Below, piece after piece: positions 1 through 7,495 of a stretch of DNA of 14,652 bases. The translations under genes and the position numbers were made by a program. How positions within the stretch are numbered: the stretch's first letter is position 1; each line of letters begins with the position of its first letter. The stretch lies in contig DAOVGD010000113.1 of the NCBI GenBank assembly GCA_030672555.1, forward strand, positions 1 to 14,652. The letters run 5' to 3'. The stretch comes from Desulfobacterales bacterium. Lineage in GTDB: Bacteria > Desulfobacterota > Desulfobacteria > Desulfobacterales > C00003106. The notes under the pieces were generated by a model, which worked only from the letters and a program-made list of their open reading frames with translations, was not told where the DNA came from and searched no databases.

Positions 1-59
1 CACGGCAACGTCAAAGTCGAGCATAAATTTCGAGAATAACACTATTTTAAAAATATTGC

Positions 60-126
60 CTCACGCAAAGGCGCAAAGACGCTAAGTTTTATTTTTTTCT
101 TTGCGAGCTTGGCGCCTTTGCGTGAG
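60..126. repeat. Palindromic intergenic repeat, CGCAAAG type
   Basis: Perfect 15-bp inverted arms, CTCACGCAAAGGCGC at 60-74 and its reverse complement at 112-126, flank a 37-nt centre. Each side also carries a further CGCAAAG-type word (about 72-79 on the left; the complement near 100-105 on the right), so the arms are themselves built from a short repeated word. There is no T-tract after it, so it is not a classic terminator, although it would fold strongly in RNA from either strand. It looks like a member of a dispersed repeat family; that is an impression and was not searched. Confidence 0.8.
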
Positions 127-304
127 AATCTGAAAATTTACATAAATAAATGTTGTTTCAATATGTTATGTGAGAGTGAAGTACTCCCCATTGTCAAGAC
201 AAAAAACAGGGTTGTATATGGTGTATAGTTGAAGCCTGCATCGGGTAGAATTTTTCTTTTCGATTCCGTATCTTCGGCCTTGTTCCAAGAAAACCCCACT
301 CTGA

Positions 305-338
305 GACCTTTGAAAAAATGTCACACTTTTCAAAGGTC
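305..338. repeat. Palindrome with 12-bp arms
   Basis: GACCTTTGAAAA (305-316) and its exact reverse complement TTTTCAAAGGTC (327-338) flank a 10-nt loop. A T-run starts about 15 nt after the right arm (353-360), too far for a standard intrinsic terminator. The palindrome lies inside a minus-strand open frame (166-369) that shows no recognisable protein. It is probably an intergenic repeat or part of a decayed mobile element. Confidence 0.7.
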
Positions 339-653
339 CCACTCCGTGAACAGTTTTTTTAAAAAACAATTTATGTTTTGTTGATGCTAACCGATATAGA
401 TAGTTAGTTAAGACTCAGACAGTTTAAATTGTTTGTACTATATATGGGATAAAATAAGTCGTCAGTATACAATTAGCATAAAATTTATAATAATTTAAAA
501 TAACTTATGGTAATATACTTGACAGTGACAGTCTGAGGGTGTCTGTTAATAAAAATATTATAGAATTTTTTCTTTTTTTTCAGGGAAATAGGGAACTATA
601 TATAGGGGAGATGTATTTTTTACTCAAGGTTTTTAAGCGTAGGAGTCGATAAT

Positions 654-854
654 ATGGGGAACAATGTACAGCAAATTAGAGAGTCTTTTTTAATGAGCAA
701 AGCAGAGCTCGCCAGAAAAGCAGGAGTCTCACCCATAACTATTGACAGGCTTGAAAAAGGAATGCCCTGCCGGATGGAAACCAAACGAAAGATCATATTA
801 GCATTGGGATATAATTTAAGCGAAAAAGACAAGGTCTTTGGGAGCGAGGATTAA
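654..854 (+). CDS. Small XRE/Cro-type helix-turn-helix regulator
   Basis: A 66-residue protein that is almost entirely a helix-turn-helix fold of the XRE/Cro-CI type. Residues 14-24 (MSKAELARKAG) form the first HTH helix and turn, and residues 26-36 (SPITIDRLEKG) form the recognition helix. The rest is a closing helix (METKRKIILALGYNL) and an acidic tail. AGGAG at 641-645 sits 8 nt before the ATG. The gene ends 2 nt before pilM, so the two are almost certainly co-transcribed. There is no partner or ligand domain. Inference: it binds DNA and may autoregulate the pil operon. It could instead act on a distant pilin promoter, or be a small scaffolding protein. The fold is clear; the target is unknown. 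Confidence 0.85.
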   Translation: MGNNVQQIRESFLMSKAELARKAGVSPITIDRLEKGMPCRMETKRKIILALGYNLSEKDKVFGSED

Positions 855-856
855 TT

Positions 857-1918
857 ATGCTTTTTGCCAAAAAGGACCACATGATAGGTCTGGATATTGG
901 ATCCAGGTTTATTAAAGTAGCCGACATCCGACAAGGCTCTAATGGTTTGGTTTTAAAACATTTTGGCATGAAACCTTTGCCAATAGATACTATTGCGGAA
1001 GGAATTATTAAAGAACCCGATGTAATTGTCGAAACCATAAAGGATCTCATATCAGAATCGAAGATTAAAGAAAAAAATGTGGCGGTTTCCATTGCGGGGT
1101 ATTCGGTAATTATAAAAAAGATTACCCTTTCTAAGATGTCCGACGAAGAATTGAGTGAAAGAATTCAATTTGAGGCAGAGCAGTACATCCCTTTTGATGT
1201 ACAAGATATGAATATAGATTTTCATATCTTAGGGGATAGTGAACAGAATCCGAATCAGATGAAGGTTATGCTCGTCGCAGCAAAAAAAGAGGTTGTCGAT
1301 ACTTATCTCGAGATACTTAACAGGGCAGGTCTGACTCCTTGTGTGATCGACGTAGACGCCTTTGTCCTGGAGAATACTTTTGAAACCAATTATTTTTTTG
1401 GGGATGAGGATGGAGAAATAGTACTCATTGACATAGGGGCAAATAAGATTAATATCAACATCTTGAAAAATAATGTATCTGCACTGACCCGTGATGTTGC
1501 TTTGGGGGGTGAACAGATTACAAGAGAAATCATGTCCGAGTTTGGCCTTTCATTTGACGAGGCTGAGGCGGTCAAGACAGGGACCCCCTCTGATAAAGTT
1601 TCTCCTTATGCCCTGCAAGATATCGTGACGAAAATCAGTTCCAATTGGTGTAATGAAATCAAAAGAGCTATTGATTTCTTCTATACCACCGATTCTGACT
1701 TAGATATCAAACGCATATTTGTAAGTGGAGGATGTGCACAGATTGAAGGTCTGATTGACCTTCTTAAAGTTGAGACATCTGTTGACGTGGAACTACTTAA
1801 TTCTTTTAAAGCATTGTCCTTAGAGGTAAAACACACTGATTCGCAGTACTTACAAAAGGTGGCTCCACAGGCTGCCATTGTTGTTGGGTTGGCACTACGG
1901 AGAGTGGGTGACAAATGA
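857..1918 (+). CDS. pilM: Type IV pilus assembly ATPase-fold protein PilM
   Basis: PilM is a cytoplasmic actin/FtsA-fold protein that binds ATP and grips the N-terminal tail of PilN beneath the inner membrane, helping to align the pilus machine. At 353 residues it has the usual length. The nucleotide-binding signatures are visible: phosphate-1 loop GLDIGSRFIKVADI (residues 11-24), phosphate-2 loop VLIDIGANKINI (about 189-200, Asp192) and the adenosine motif VSGGCAQIEGL (about 289-299). The middle segment ERIQFEAEQYIPFDVQDMNI is typical of the family. The ATG follows the regulator by 2 nt, with GGAGCGAGGA upstream as a plausible ribosome-binding site. The stop overlaps the pilN start (ATGA), indicating translational coupling. 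Confidence 0.97.
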   Translation: MLFAKKDHMIGLDIGSRFIKVADIRQGSNGLVLKHFGMKPLPIDTIAEGIIKEPDVIVETIKDLISESKIKEKNVAVSIAGYSVIIKKITLSKMSDEELSERIQFEAEQYIPFDVQDMNIDFHILGDSEQNPNQMKVMLVAAKKEVVDTYLEILNRAGLTPCVIDVDAFVLENTFETNYFFGDEDGEIVLIDIGANKININILKNNVSALTRDVALGGEQITREIMSEFGLSFDEAEAVKTGTPSDKVSPYALQDIVTKISSNWCNEIKRAIDFFYTTDSDLDIKRIFVSGGCAQIEGLIDLLKVETSVDVELLNSFKALSLEVKHTDSQYLQKVAPQAAIVVGLALRRVGDK

Positions 1919-2508
1919 TTAAGATTAACCTGTTACCATTTAGAACCGCCAGGAAAAAAGAGAATATTCGACGGCAGGTTAGTATATTTCTTGGTCTTGT
2001 TGTGCTGGTGTTGAGCGCTTTGCTCTTTGTTTGGGATTCAATGTCCGGGGAGCTTAAAACGCTTAACACAGATATTAAAACTGTTAAGGCCGAGTTGGCC
2101 ACCCATGCGGAGACAATTCGTAAGGTAGAAGAATATAAAAAGAAACTAACAATAGTTAGAACTAAAAAGGGTGTTATTCAAAAACTGGAGCTTGAACGTT
2201 CCGGACCGATTAGAATTATGGATGCCATGACCCAGTGTGTGGTTCGTACCAGGATGTGGTTGAAGAGTATGGAAGATAAAGAGGGAGTCCTTAATATACA
2301 GGGGGTTGCAGTAGACAATGCGACAATAGCACGGTTTATGAAAAATTTGGATAAGTCAAAGTACTTTAGCAACGTTGATCTAACGTCTTCAAAACAGGTC
2401 AAAATTGATAAGAAATTAAAATTTAAAGAATTCTTAGTAAAGTGCAGGGCAGTTAATCCGGATCTGGCAAATGTAAGCATACAGGCAGCCTCAAAGGGGG
2501 TAAAGTGA
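1915..2508 (+). CDS. pilN: Type IV pilus inner-membrane alignment protein PilN
   Basis: PilN is a bitopic inner-membrane protein. Its short cytoplasmic tail docks into PilM, and its periplasmic domain pairs with PilO. The protein has 197 residues. It starts with MIKINLLPFR, which contains the conserved INLLP PilM-binding motif. Next come a basic stretch, one membrane helix (about residues 22-40, rich in V/L), a periplasmic coiled coil (about 45-85, heptad-like with many Lys and Glu) and a small ferredoxin-like domain to the end. The start overlaps the pilM stop by 4 nt, and its own stop overlaps the pilO start by 4 nt (GTGA). The identification is firm from the motif, topology and position. 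Confidence 0.95.
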   Translation: MIKINLLPFRTARKKENIRRQVSIFLGLVVLVLSALLFVWDSMSGELKTLNTDIKTVKAELATHAETIRKVEEYKKKLTIVRTKKGVIQKLELERSGPIRIMDAMTQCVVRTRMWLKSMEDKEGVLNIQGVAVDNATIARFMKNLDKSKYFSNVDLTSSKQVKIDKKLKFKEFLVKCRAVNPDLANVSIQAASKGVK

Positions 2509-3122
2509 AAAAAATAGAACTCCCTAAAATTCCGTTTGAAAAAATCGGCGCTCTCAGCAGGGTTCACAGGATATTAATATGCGCAGCTACCTTCTTACTT
2601 TTGATGGTTGGCTTTTATTTCCTTATCTATTCTCCCAAATCCGAGGAGATTGCCAGGCTGTCCGGAGAATATTCCAAACTTCAAGGTGAATTGGCAAAAG
2701 CGAAAGAGCAAGCAAGGAATTTGGCAAGATTGGAAAAAGATCTCAAAGCGGCTGAGATAGAGTTTAAAAAAGCAAAGCAACTTCTTCCTGATAAGAAGGA
2801 GATCTCCCAACTTTTGGAAGGAGTGACCATGGCCGGGAAATCAGTGGGACTGGAGTTTCTCTTGTTTAAACCCGGAGAGGAGGTTGTGCAAGGCTTTTAC
2901 GCTGAAATTCCTATAACCATCAAGGTAAATGGTTCGTACCACAACACAGCCCTTTTCTTTGATAAAGTTAGTAAGCTGCCTAGAATAGTTAATGTTTTTG
3001 ATATAAAGATTAAAGGTGAAAAAAAGTCGTATATGTTAACCACCTCGTGTATTGCAAAAACCTACAGGTTTATAGAAGGTTCAGATGCTGCTTCTTCAAA
3101 AGGGAAAAACACAAAGCAATAA
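2505..3122 (+). CDS. pilO: Type IV pilus inner-membrane alignment protein PilO
   Basis: PilO is the partner of PilN. It is a single-pass inner-membrane protein whose periplasmic domain forms the PilN/PilO heterodimer and recruits PilP. The 205-residue protein has a short cytoplasmic N-terminus, a membrane helix at about residues 23-42 (ILICAATFLLLMVGFYFLI), a long charged coiled coil (about 45-95) and a ferredoxin-like domain containing KVNGSYHNTALFFDKVSKLPRIV, a stretch typical of PilO. It starts with GTG at 2505, overlapping the pilN stop by 4 nt, with a purine-rich AAAGGGGG just upstream (2493-2500). Its end overlaps the proposed pilP start by 38 nt. Confidence 0.95.
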   Translation: MKKIELPKIPFEKIGALSRVHRILICAATFLLLMVGFYFLIYSPKSEEIARLSGEYSKLQGELAKAKEQARNLARLEKDLKAAEIEFKKAKQLLPDKKEISQLLEGVTMAGKSVGLEFLLFKPGEEVVQGFYAEIPITIKVNGSYHNTALFFDKVSKLPRIVNVFDIKIKGEKKSYMLTTSCIAKTYRFIEGSDAASSKGKNTKQ

Positions 3123-3921
3123 GTTGCTTACAGGTACTTGGCGGCGCCTCTTTTTAGGATGTGCCCTTTTTATCTGTTTGACAATGGGATGCGAGGAGGC
3201 CCCCCCTTCTCCTAAAGTGGACGGGGGTGTTCGCCGGAAAATTGTAGTGCAAAAGAGTGCAAAAGCAAAACCTGCTGAATCAAAAAAGGACTCCAAGGGT
3301 TCTGAAAAGGATACGGTTAAGGATGCTAAAGTGCCTGCAAAACCGGTAACGACCACGGAAGCAAAGGAACAAAAAGGGCCGGCCGGTCTTGCTTCTGAAA
3401 CAGTGCAGAAAAAAGTGATGCCGCCTGTTTCGAAAGAGTCTCAAAAACCAACAATCCAACCCGGTTTAGAAGAAAGGGAAAAAACAATAAAAGAGCCGGT
3501 TACAAAAGAGAAACAAGAAACTGAGAGTCCGGTGTATTCCTATAACCCTGTAGGGAAAATAGATCCTTTTAGGCCGATTCTCAGCGACAGACTAAATGGA
3601 GGGCCATCTGGTCCGAGAAAGAGGCCGGAGAGGACGGCTCCGCTGACACCCCTTCAAAAAATAGATATCAATCAGGTTAGTCTTGTAGGTATCATAGTGT
3701 CTCCAAAAGGGAATACGGCCATGGTCCAGGATGCTTCAGGAAAGGGCTATATTATTACCAAAGGCACCTATATCGGAACGAACTTCGGGAAGGTAGTCAA
3801 GATATTGAAAGATAAACTTGTCGTAAATGAAGAGGTTGAGGATTATATCTCTGGCCGCATTAAAACCCGGGAGGTTACGTTGGAACTTCCCAAACAATAT
3901 AATAACGGGAGTATGCAATGA
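3085..3921 (+). CDS. pilP: Type IV pilus lipoprotein PilP with a long linker
   Basis: PilP is an inner-membrane lipoprotein that bridges PilN/PilO to the N0 region of the secretin PilQ. The ATG at 3085 is preferred because AGAAGG (3074-3079) lies 5 nt before it; a TTG at 3124, just after the pilO stop, is the alternative. A basic N-terminus and hydrophobic core lead to Cys36 in TMGC, a weak lipobox. Residues about 42-148 are a Lys/Glu/Pro-rich, low-complexity linker. The globular domain follows (about 150-275): NPVGKIDPFRP, then LTPLQKIDINQVSLVGIIVS and a beta-rich end, as in the PilP family. At 278 residues it is clearly longer than typical PilP proteins (about 170-180); the extra length is all linker. 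The stop overlaps the pilQ start (ATGA). Confidence 0.94.
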   Translation: MLLLQKGKTQSNKLLTGTWRRLFLGCALFICLTMGCEEAPPSPKVDGGVRRKIVVQKSAKAKPAESKKDSKGSEKDTVKDAKVPAKPVTTTEAKEQKGPAGLASETVQKKVMPPVSKESQKPTIQPGLEEREKTIKEPVTKEKQETESPVYSYNPVGKIDPFRPILSDRLNGGPSGPRKRPERTAPLTPLQKIDINQVSLVGIIVSPKGNTAMVQDASGKGYIITKGTYIGTNFGKVVKILKDKLVVNEEVEDYISGRIKTREVTLELPKQYNNGSMQ

Positions 3922-6209
3922 GCCGAACTACAGAAAAATTTTGGCATTACAATTATAGGGTGGGGCTCCTTGGTCTAATAGTATTGATTCTTTTGTTGGG
4001 ATGTGCACCACGTGCCACCACCAAACCTGACATCGAAAAAGATACCTCTGTCCGGAATATAATTCATAATATAGATGTGAGAGAGAATGACAGTGATGTA
4101 TCGGTTGTTATTAGCGCCTCACAGCCATTGCCGTATGTAGCATTGCCCAATCCGTTGGGGATGGATATCATTTTTGAAAACACCGCCTTTGAGTCTTTTA
4201 AGGAAGATGTCCCTGTTGAGAACGAACTGATTAAGTCGATCAGGTGTGACCTAAAGGAGGAGGCCCGTTCGGCTCGTATAAAGCTTAATTTGGGAGTGCC
4301 TGCAAAACATGAGGTATTGAGAGAAGGGAATGATCTTATAGTTAAATACGAAAAACCTGCTGTCTTATATTCTGCAAGAGAGGAGATAGAGGAGATAGAG
4401 GAGATAGAAGATGCAGAAGCTGTTTCTACCGAACAAAAAGAAACAAAGACAGAACAGGTCCCGGATACGGTAACTACTACAAAAAAGATAGCATGGGTCA
4501 ATCGAGTCGATTTTGAAACCCAAAAAGAGGGGAAATCACGGGTTATCATTGAGACTTCTGAGAAAGTACCTTACGAAATAAAACGGTTGGATAAAAAGGT
4601 CGTCCTGGTTCTTTGCAATACAAAGATGTTGCAGTACCAGGAGAGGCCATTGATTACTACACGGTTCAAAAGCGCGGTCGACCGCATAAGTCCGGTGCGG
4701 ATGCGAGACAAGAAGGATACGGTTCTTATTACCGTGGAACTTCGCGAGATGGTACCATATCGAGTTGAACAAAAAGAAAATATCTATGTTCTTCATTTCG
4801 ATCCATCAATGGTTCCACCCCGTCCTCTGTCAGCGGCCCAGCTTCCGGCATGGGAAGAGATACTCCAGGAGAGCGCAACAGCCCTGGTCAAAAGGGAGCC
4901 TGAAAAGAAAATTTCCCCAAAAGAAGAAGCGGTTGTAACAGAAACCGGGCAGAAATACACAGGCCAGAAAATTTCACTCGAATTCCAGGATGCAAATATT
5001 CATAATGTATTTCGGATTCTTGCTGAGGTAAGCGAACAAAATTTTGTCATAGGAGAAGATGTCAAGGGTCAGGTTACCTTGAAACTGGTCAATGTTCCAT
5101 GGGATCAGGTGATGGATCTGGTCTTGCAGATGAACAGGTTGGGGATAGTGCTCGAAGGGAATATTGTCCGCATTGCCAAGCTGGAAACCTTGAAAAAAGA
5201 AAAGGATGCACTGGCTGCTAAGATAGAATCGGAAAAAAAGGCTGATCCCCTGTTTACCGAATATATTGCGATAAAATATGCCAAAGCAGCAGACATAAAA
5301 AACCGGTTAGATGAAATAAAGAGCAGCCGTGGGACCGTGACCCTGGATGAACGGACCAATATGATCATTATGCGTGATATTCAAACGGCCCTGAATGAGG
5401 CTACTAATATTGTAAACCTACTTGATATCCCAACTCCACAGGTACTGATAGAGGCCAGAATAGTAGAAGCATCAAGTAGTTTTTCCCGTGAATTAGGTAT
5501 ACAGTGGGGAGGGGCTTGGAGTGATCACTCAGGATCATTGGGTGGCACGGTAGGGGTTTCTGGTGGAGTACCAGGGACCGACTTTTTGGTAAATTTACCC
5601 CCGGCCCAGGCCGTCACCGGCGGAATCGGGTTTGGCTTCGACAGATTATCGGGTTTGACCTCCATAACGCTTAACGCCAAGCTTTTGGCCATGGAGAGCC
5701 AGGGGGAGGGCAAGATTATCTCTACTCCCAAGATTGCCACGTTGGACAATGTGACGGCTACGATACAACAAGGTGATAAGGTGCCGTATCCCAAGCAGTC
5801 AGAAGACGGGATATCGGTTGAATACGCCGATGCAACGCTTAAGCTGGAAGTTACGCCACATATCAGCCCTGACAAAAAAGTGAGCCTGGTAATAAATGTG
5901 AAGAAGGAGGCTCCTGATTGGCAGCATACTGTCCAGGGCGCTCCATCTATTACTACAAAAGAGGCCCAGACCGAGCTTTTGGTCGCTAATGGTGAAACCG
6001 TGGCTATCGGGGGCATCATCATAGGGGAGCGGTCCTGGTCCGAGCAAGCTGTGCCGTGGTTCTCGAAAATTCCGATTCTTGGCTGGCTTTTCAAATCTAA
6101 ATTGAAGTCCGACGGTAAAACAGAATTGTTGATTTTTATCACCCCAAGAATAATCGAACTTGATGATAAGGAACAGGTTACAAATGCCACAAATGATATT
6201 GTCAGCTAA
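3918..6209 (+). CDS. pilQ: Type IV pilus outer-membrane secretin PilQ, probable lipoprotein
   Basis: PilQ forms the multimeric outer-membrane channel through which the pilus passes. The 763-residue protein starts with a lipoprotein-type signal ending in LLGC (Cys29), so it is probably lipidated. Two AMIN-like peptidoglycan-binding domains follow (about residues 45-145 and 190-300), separated by an acidic, Glu/Ile-rich stretch at 155-164. Then come the secretin N0 domain (about 352-425, ISLEFQDANIHNVFRILAEV), an N1 domain (about 445-530) and the secretin barrel (about 575-750). The barrel includes the family signature region VPWFSKIPILGWLFKSK and ends ELLIFITPRII. The order AMIN-AMIN-N0-N1-secretin is standard for PilQ. 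The start overlaps the pilP stop by 4 nt. Confidence 0.97.
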   Translation: MSRTTEKFWHYNYRVGLLGLIVLILLLGCAPRATTKPDIEKDTSVRNIIHNIDVRENDSDVSVVISASQPLPYVALPNPLGMDIIFENTAFESFKEDVPVENELIKSIRCDLKEEARSARIKLNLGVPAKHEVLREGNDLIVKYEKPAVLYSAREEIEEIEEIEDAEAVSTEQKETKTEQVPDTVTTTKKIAWVNRVDFETQKEGKSRVIIETSEKVPYEIKRLDKKVVLVLCNTKMLQYQERPLITTRFKSAVDRISPVRMRDKKDTVLITVELREMVPYRVEQKENIYVLHFDPSMVPPRPLSAAQLPAWEEILQESATALVKREPEKKISPKEEAVVTETGQKYTGQKISLEFQDANIHNVFRILAEVSEQNFVIGEDVKGQVTLKLVNVPWDQVMDLVLQMNRLGIVLEGNIVRIAKLETLKKEKDALAAKIESEKKADPLFTEYIAIKYAKAADIKNRLDEIKSSRGTVTLDERTNMIIMRDIQTALNEATNIVNLLDIPTPQVLIEARIVEASSSFSRELGIQWGGAWSDHSGSLGGTVGVSGGVPGTDFLVNLPPAQAVTGGIGFGFDRLSGLTSITLNAKLLAMESQGEGKIISTPKIATLDNVTATIQQGDKVPYPKQSEDGISVEYADATLKLEVTPHISPDKKVSLVINVKKEAPDWQHTVQGAPSITTKEAQTELLVANGETVAIGGIIIGERSWSEQAVPWFSKIPILGWLFKSKLKSDGKTELLIFITPRIIELDDKEQVTNATNDIVS
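4380..4406 (+). repeat. Three 9-bp tandem repeats inside pilQ
   Basis: The unit GAGGAGATA is present three times without a mismatch (4380-4388, 4389-4397, 4398-4406). It encodes EEI repeats (residues 155-163) in the linker between the two AMIN-like domains. Because the unit is a multiple of three, copy-number change would lengthen or shorten the linker without shifting the frame. Confidence 0.9.
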
Positions 6210-7284
6210 GACAAAAGTATTTAAGATCTCTTACTTCATTTGTATCTTACTGTTAATCGGGATGTTTGATCCTATAGGTTCGTGGGGGGGAGAAGAACAG
6301 GGCCCCATGGAGACGACAACCCGATTTGAGACCGGTTTCTATTATACCATCCAAAAGGGTGATACCCTGTGGGATCTTTCCAGGCATTTTTACGACTCAC
6401 CGTATGTTTGGCCTGACTTGTGGGAGAAAAATGAATACATACGCAATCCGCATTGGATCTATCCGGGAGGCCGTATTAAACTTTATAACAAGACTGATAT
6501 CAGCGCACTTCCAACTCCTGCACCGGAGACACCAAAAAAACAAGCACTGCGTAAATTTATTACTTACGACGACATAGACAGGGCGGGATTCATACGCAGA
6601 AAAGCTGTTAGAGGGTTTGGAGAGATTCTGAGTTCTGTGAAACATAAGAACCTGCTGAGTGTCGGAGATACGATTTATATCCATAGCTACGAGGGGACCG
6701 AATCTAAGGTGGGGGATAAATTTACCGTGTTCAGAAGGTACAAATCCCTGAAGCATCCTTTGCAAAAAAAGAAGGTTGGCGTTCAACACCTTATCCTCGG
6801 TATTGTTGTTATAACCGAAGTATTGCCTGATATGGTTATAGGCAATATAGTGAAATCATACAGAGAAATACACCCTGGGGATCTGTTGATGCCGTATGAG
6901 AAACAGTCACCCAAAATAGAGCTGGTAGAAAGCGTCTCCGATCTTGAGGGAATGATAATTTCGGCAGATGAAAAAGAGAGGGAAAGTATACTCTGTGAAG
7001 GTATGGCCGCCTTTATTGATAAAGGAGAGGATGACGGAATCAAAATAGGCCAATCGTATGACATCTACGTACAGGAAGAAGAAACATATTATGCAGACGA
7101 TGACAAGAGACATGTTTTGCCTCCTCCTCTTGTCATAGGAAAGATGCTGGTTATCCGTACAGAGAAAACCACTGCCACAACGTTGATCACCAAGTCCAAT
7201 CGAGACATCCGCATAGGGGAGAAGGTTCATGCCGGGCCTTCATCCAACCCAACCATTCATCCAACCAAAAAAGCTATTAAATAA
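6184..7284 (+). CDS. LysM-domain protein, TsaP-like secretin-associated factor
   Basis: A predicted exported protein of 366 residues. The ATG at 6184 is chosen because AAGGA (6168-6172) lies 11 nt upstream; ATGs at 6160 and 6163 lack such a site, and 6193 is another option. A hydrophobic signal (about residues 12-28) is followed by a LysM peptidoglycan-binding domain (about 53-103, YTIQKGDTLWDLSRHFY...). The remaining ~250 residues contain GDxxxVFRR- and GD-type beta-strand patterns reminiscent of the FlgT-like C-terminus of TsaP, the LysM protein that anchors PilQ to peptidoglycan in Myxococcus and Neisseria. It overlaps the pilQ end by 26 nt, which supports a job at the secretin. LysM is certain; TsaP equivalence is inferred. 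Confidence 0.85.
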   Translation: MPQMILSAKTKVFKISYFICILLLIGMFDPIGSWGGEEQGPMETTTRFETGFYYTIQKGDTLWDLSRHFYDSPYVWPDLWEKNEYIRNPHWIYPGGRIKLYNKTDISALPTPAPETPKKQALRKFITYDDIDRAGFIRRKAVRGFGEILSSVKHKNLLSVGDTIYIHSYEGTESKVGDKFTVFRRYKSLKHPLQKKKVGVQHLILGIVVITEVLPDMVIGNIVKSYREIHPGDLLMPYEKQSPKIELVESVSDLEGMIISADEKERESILCEGMAAFIDKGEDDGIKIGQSYDIYVQEEETYYADDDKRHVLPPPLVIGKMLVIRTEKTTATTLITKSNRDIRIGEKVHAGPSSNPTIHPTKKAIK

Positions 7285-7348
7285 GTTTAGATATAATTAA
7301 AAAAGTTTACAAGTTGTTGTTAGGTCCCTGCAGCTAAGCTATGCATGC

Positions 7349-7376
7349 TATTTAATTTTATTTTTAATATTAAATA
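7349..7376. repeat. AT-only palindrome upstream of the sigma-54 promoter
   Basis: TATTTAAT (7349-7356) and its exact reverse complement ATTAAATA (7369-7376) flank a 12-nt centre. The whole element is A/T only. It lies about 31 nt upstream of the sigma-54 promoter. It could be a bend or a binding site for an activator or IHF, but chance AT richness is also possible. No gene or clear terminator is seen in the rest of 7285-7406. Confidence 0.45.
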
Positions 7377-7406
7377 GTTATGCGTAGTTTTTCAGAATAG
7401 AAGGTT

Positions 7407-7423
7407 TTGGCATTAACCTTGCT
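7407..7423 (+). promoter_or_regulatory. Sigma-54 (RpoN) promoter for the minor pilin operon
   Basis: TTGGCATTAACCTTGCT fits the -24/-12 consensus YTGGCACGRNNNTTGCW at 12 of its 14 constrained positions. The GG (7409-7410) and GC (7421-7422) have the required 10-nt spacing. The expected transcription start is near 7434, about 62 nt before the chosen start of the first minor pilin gene. Sigma-54 with the activator PilR is the known control of pilin genes in several proteobacteria, which fits the position. Activator sites were not identified. Confidence 0.8.
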
Positions 7424-7480
7424 CATCAGAATAGTCGATACGATTGGATATTGTGCTGTACAGAAATAAGGGCACTTAAA

Positions 7481-7487
7481 AGAGAGG
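7481..7487 (+). promoter_or_regulatory. Ribosome-binding site that sets the first minor pilin start
   Basis: AGAGAGG lies 8 nt before the TTG at 7496. This favours that TTG over the upstream TTG at 7451 and gives a normal-length basic prepilin leader. Confidence 0.6.
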
Positions 7488-7495
7488 TTACGCTA

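Larger units (their letters stand above)
1..653. other. AT-rich non-coding region upstream of the pil locus
   Basis: I see no convincing gene here. It holds a 15-bp-arm palindrome (60-126), an insertion-sequence-end-like motif near 181-210, a 12-bp-arm palindrome (305-338), and a very AT-rich leader (about 340-653) before the first gene. The leader has T-rich tracts around 565-580. Promoter-like words occur (TATACT at 514-519, TTGACA at 519-524), but no well-spaced -35/-10 pair could be assembled. CTCAGAC (414-420) and GTCTGAG (531-537) are an inverted pair that could be half-sites for the regulator encoded next; that is speculative. The first 39 bases read as an open frame ending in TAA and could be the tail of an upstream gene, but the piece is too short to call. 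Confidence 0.6.

Noticed and set aside
1..39. Open frame ending in TAA at 37-39, possible tail of an upstream gene
   Set aside because: Only 12 codons are visible and none is diagnostic; other frames are also open for short distances.
166..369. 67-residue minus-strand open frame in the upstream region
   Set aside because: No ribosome-binding site and no recognisable domain; it overlaps a palindrome. Kept only as a possible mobile-element remnant.
514..561. Sigma-70 promoter for the HTH-pilM operon (TATACT, TTGACA, TATTAT)
   Set aside because: The words exist but no -35/-10 pair has acceptable spacing in this AT-rich stretch, so no promoter was called.
5525..6190. 221-residue open frame on the minus strand inside pilQ
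   Set aside because: It is antisense to the conserved secretin domain; the translation is low-complexity and resembles no known protein.
7451..7495. Upstream TTG start for the first minor pilin
   Set aside because: It gives an over-long leader without a ribosome-binding site; 7496 has AGAGAGG at a good distance.
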